From NCBI GenBank assembly GCA_009838845.1, contig VXRD01000139.1, positions 1 through 64,000 of the forward strand: a stretch of DNA of 64,000 nucleotides, in the 5' to 3' direction. Shown here piece after piece: positions 63,307 through 64,000 of this stretch (its first letter is position 1; the number at the start of each line of letters is the position of its first letter). The notes beneath the pieces are model-generated. The model had not been told where the DNA came from, ran no database searches, and worked only from the letters and a program-made list of their open reading frames with translations. This DNA comes from Gemmatimonadota bacterium (GTDB lineage: Bacteria; Latescibacterota; UBA2968). The translations under genes were made by a program, and so were the position numbers.

Positions 63307-64000
63307 ATGAGCGACCGACCCAATATCCTGTTCATCAACACCGACCAGCACACCTGGGATGTCATATCTGCATACGGCAACACACATGTAAAAACGCCAC
63401 ACATCGACCGCCTGCACAACAACGGCATCTCATTTATGCGGTCTTATAGCAGCGACCCCGTCTGTGCCCCTGCGCGAGCGAGTTGGATGACCGGGCGATA
63501 CACCTCAGAAGCCGGCACCCCATTCAACGGCGGCCATCTGCACGAAGACATACCCGACCTCGGCCAGATATTACAACAAAGCGACCACCGCGCAATCCAC
63601 TGCGGCAAATGGCACGTAGATGGCCGAAACGTATATGATAGCTTCGACGTCCTCTATTACGGCCAACAGCGAATCGGGGCAGGCGGCGGCGAATACTACG
63701 ACGCGGCAATGACCCATGCCGTCGTAGATTTTTTAACCACTTGTGACAAAACCGACCCATTTTATCTGCAAGTCTGGTACGTCAACCCCCACGACATCTG
63801 CGAATACGGCCACAACTTTGAAACAAAAGAAATGCCCGACGCCATAACCCGGGGCATGCTCACCGAAAAGGACTTACCCCCTCTCCCTGACAATTTCAAT
63901 TACGACACGCGCGAAACCGTCTTACACCGCGTATGCAGGCGCATAGACGAATGCCTGATACACTGGCCCATCTTGCGCGCCATGAAAACATGGGGCGAAC
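63307..64000 (+). CDS. Type I sulfatase, partial (runs off window)
   Basis: At least 231 residues are visible and the frame is open at the window edge. The N-terminus NILFINTDQH and the formylglycine site CAPAR (Cys53), followed by SWMTGRYTS, identify an FGly-type sulfatase; GKWHVDG is the second motif. AGGAG lies 6 bp before the ATG. It is the fourth sulfatase and is separated by 107 bp from the preceding gene, so it may start a new transcription unit. No PhyH gene precedes it, unlike the other three. Confidence 0.9.
   Translation, partial: MSDRPNILFINTDQHTWDVISAYGNTHVKTPHIDRLHNNGISFMRSYSSDPVCAPARASWMTGRYTSEAGTPFNGGHLHEDIPDLGQILQQSDHRAIHCGKWHVDGRNVYDSFDVLYYGQQRIGAGGGEYYDAAMTHAVVDFLTTCDKTDPFYLQVWYVNPHDICEYGHNFETKEMPDAITRGMLTEKDLPPLPDNFNYDTRETVLHRVCRRIDECLIHWPILRAMKTWGE

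Noticed and set aside
1-64000. CRISPR arrays, tRNA or rRNA genes, insertion sequences
   Set aside because: No regular repeat-spacer pattern, cloverleaf, rRNA stretch or transposase gene was found on either strand by eye.

Overview
The window looks like a chromosome piece from an uncultured, probably marine and possibly host-associated bacterium. The gene content resembles what is known from Poribacteria and Latescibacterota-type genomes: many phytanoyl-CoA dioxygenase (PhyH) family genes, sulfatases, a DUF6785-type membrane protein, duplicated FtsX/MacB-like orphan permeases and many toxin-antitoxin pieces. That placement is inferred from gene content only. No rRNA, tRNA or CRISPR array was seen.

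Region 1 (1-33,250) is AT-richer. It holds six ~800-residue two-repeat FtsX/MacB-type permeases (1288, 6932, 20733, 25767, 28292, 30760) with no ABC ATPase or adaptor gene among them. Between them sit small stand-alone genes: two Nudix hydrolases, a metallophosphoesterase, four GNAT acetyltransferases, a P-loop kinase-like protein, an HNH nuclease pair, an ankyrin protein, RidA, two SAM methyltransferases, two APH-type phosphotransferases, two HAD phosphatases, an alpha/beta hydrolase, a CHAT/caspase-like protein and a C45 acyltransferase-like protein. The region is full of gene debris: N-terminal stubs of a PIN toxin, an ABM-type monooxygenase and a nucleotidyltransferase, the 3' end of a lost permease, and short dispersed repeats that are copies of gene ends. 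The last three permeases lie behind a good sigma-54 promoter with upstream repeated half-sites.

Region 2 (33,284-40,032) is a transition. Two NAD-binding oxidoreductase genes on the minus strand face a two-domain PhyH protein. Then comes a compact ATPase island: an AAA15-type ATPase overlapping a DUF4276 (TOPRIM-like) gene, a truncated HTH gene, and a convergent AAA21-type ATPase. This is a candidate defence island.

Region 3 (40,236-64,000, running off the end) is one long plus-strand, GC-richer gene train with mostly 1-26 bp gaps or 4-bp overlaps. It encodes a heparinase II/III-like lyase with Cys-rich insert, a DUF6785-type membrane protein, six PhyH dioxygenases, four type I sulfatases with intact formylglycine sites, a GHL6-type glycosidase, a Gfo/Idh/MocA oxidoreductase, an arylsulfotransferase, an enolase-superfamily sugar-acid dehydratase, an alpha-L-fucosidase and an unknown protein. 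Three times in succession one or two PhyH genes run directly into a sulfatase gene and then one further enzyme. None of the hydrolases shows an obvious signal peptide, so degradation of an imported sulfated, probably fucose/uronate-containing, glycan or glycoconjugate inside the cell is the simplest reading. Two tandem PhyH paralogues here, and the second domain of the fused PhyH in region 2, carry H-x-G where the iron-binding H-x-D triad is expected. This is the feature that separates Fe/2-oxoglutarate halogenases from hydroxylases, and it is the most provocative observation in the window.
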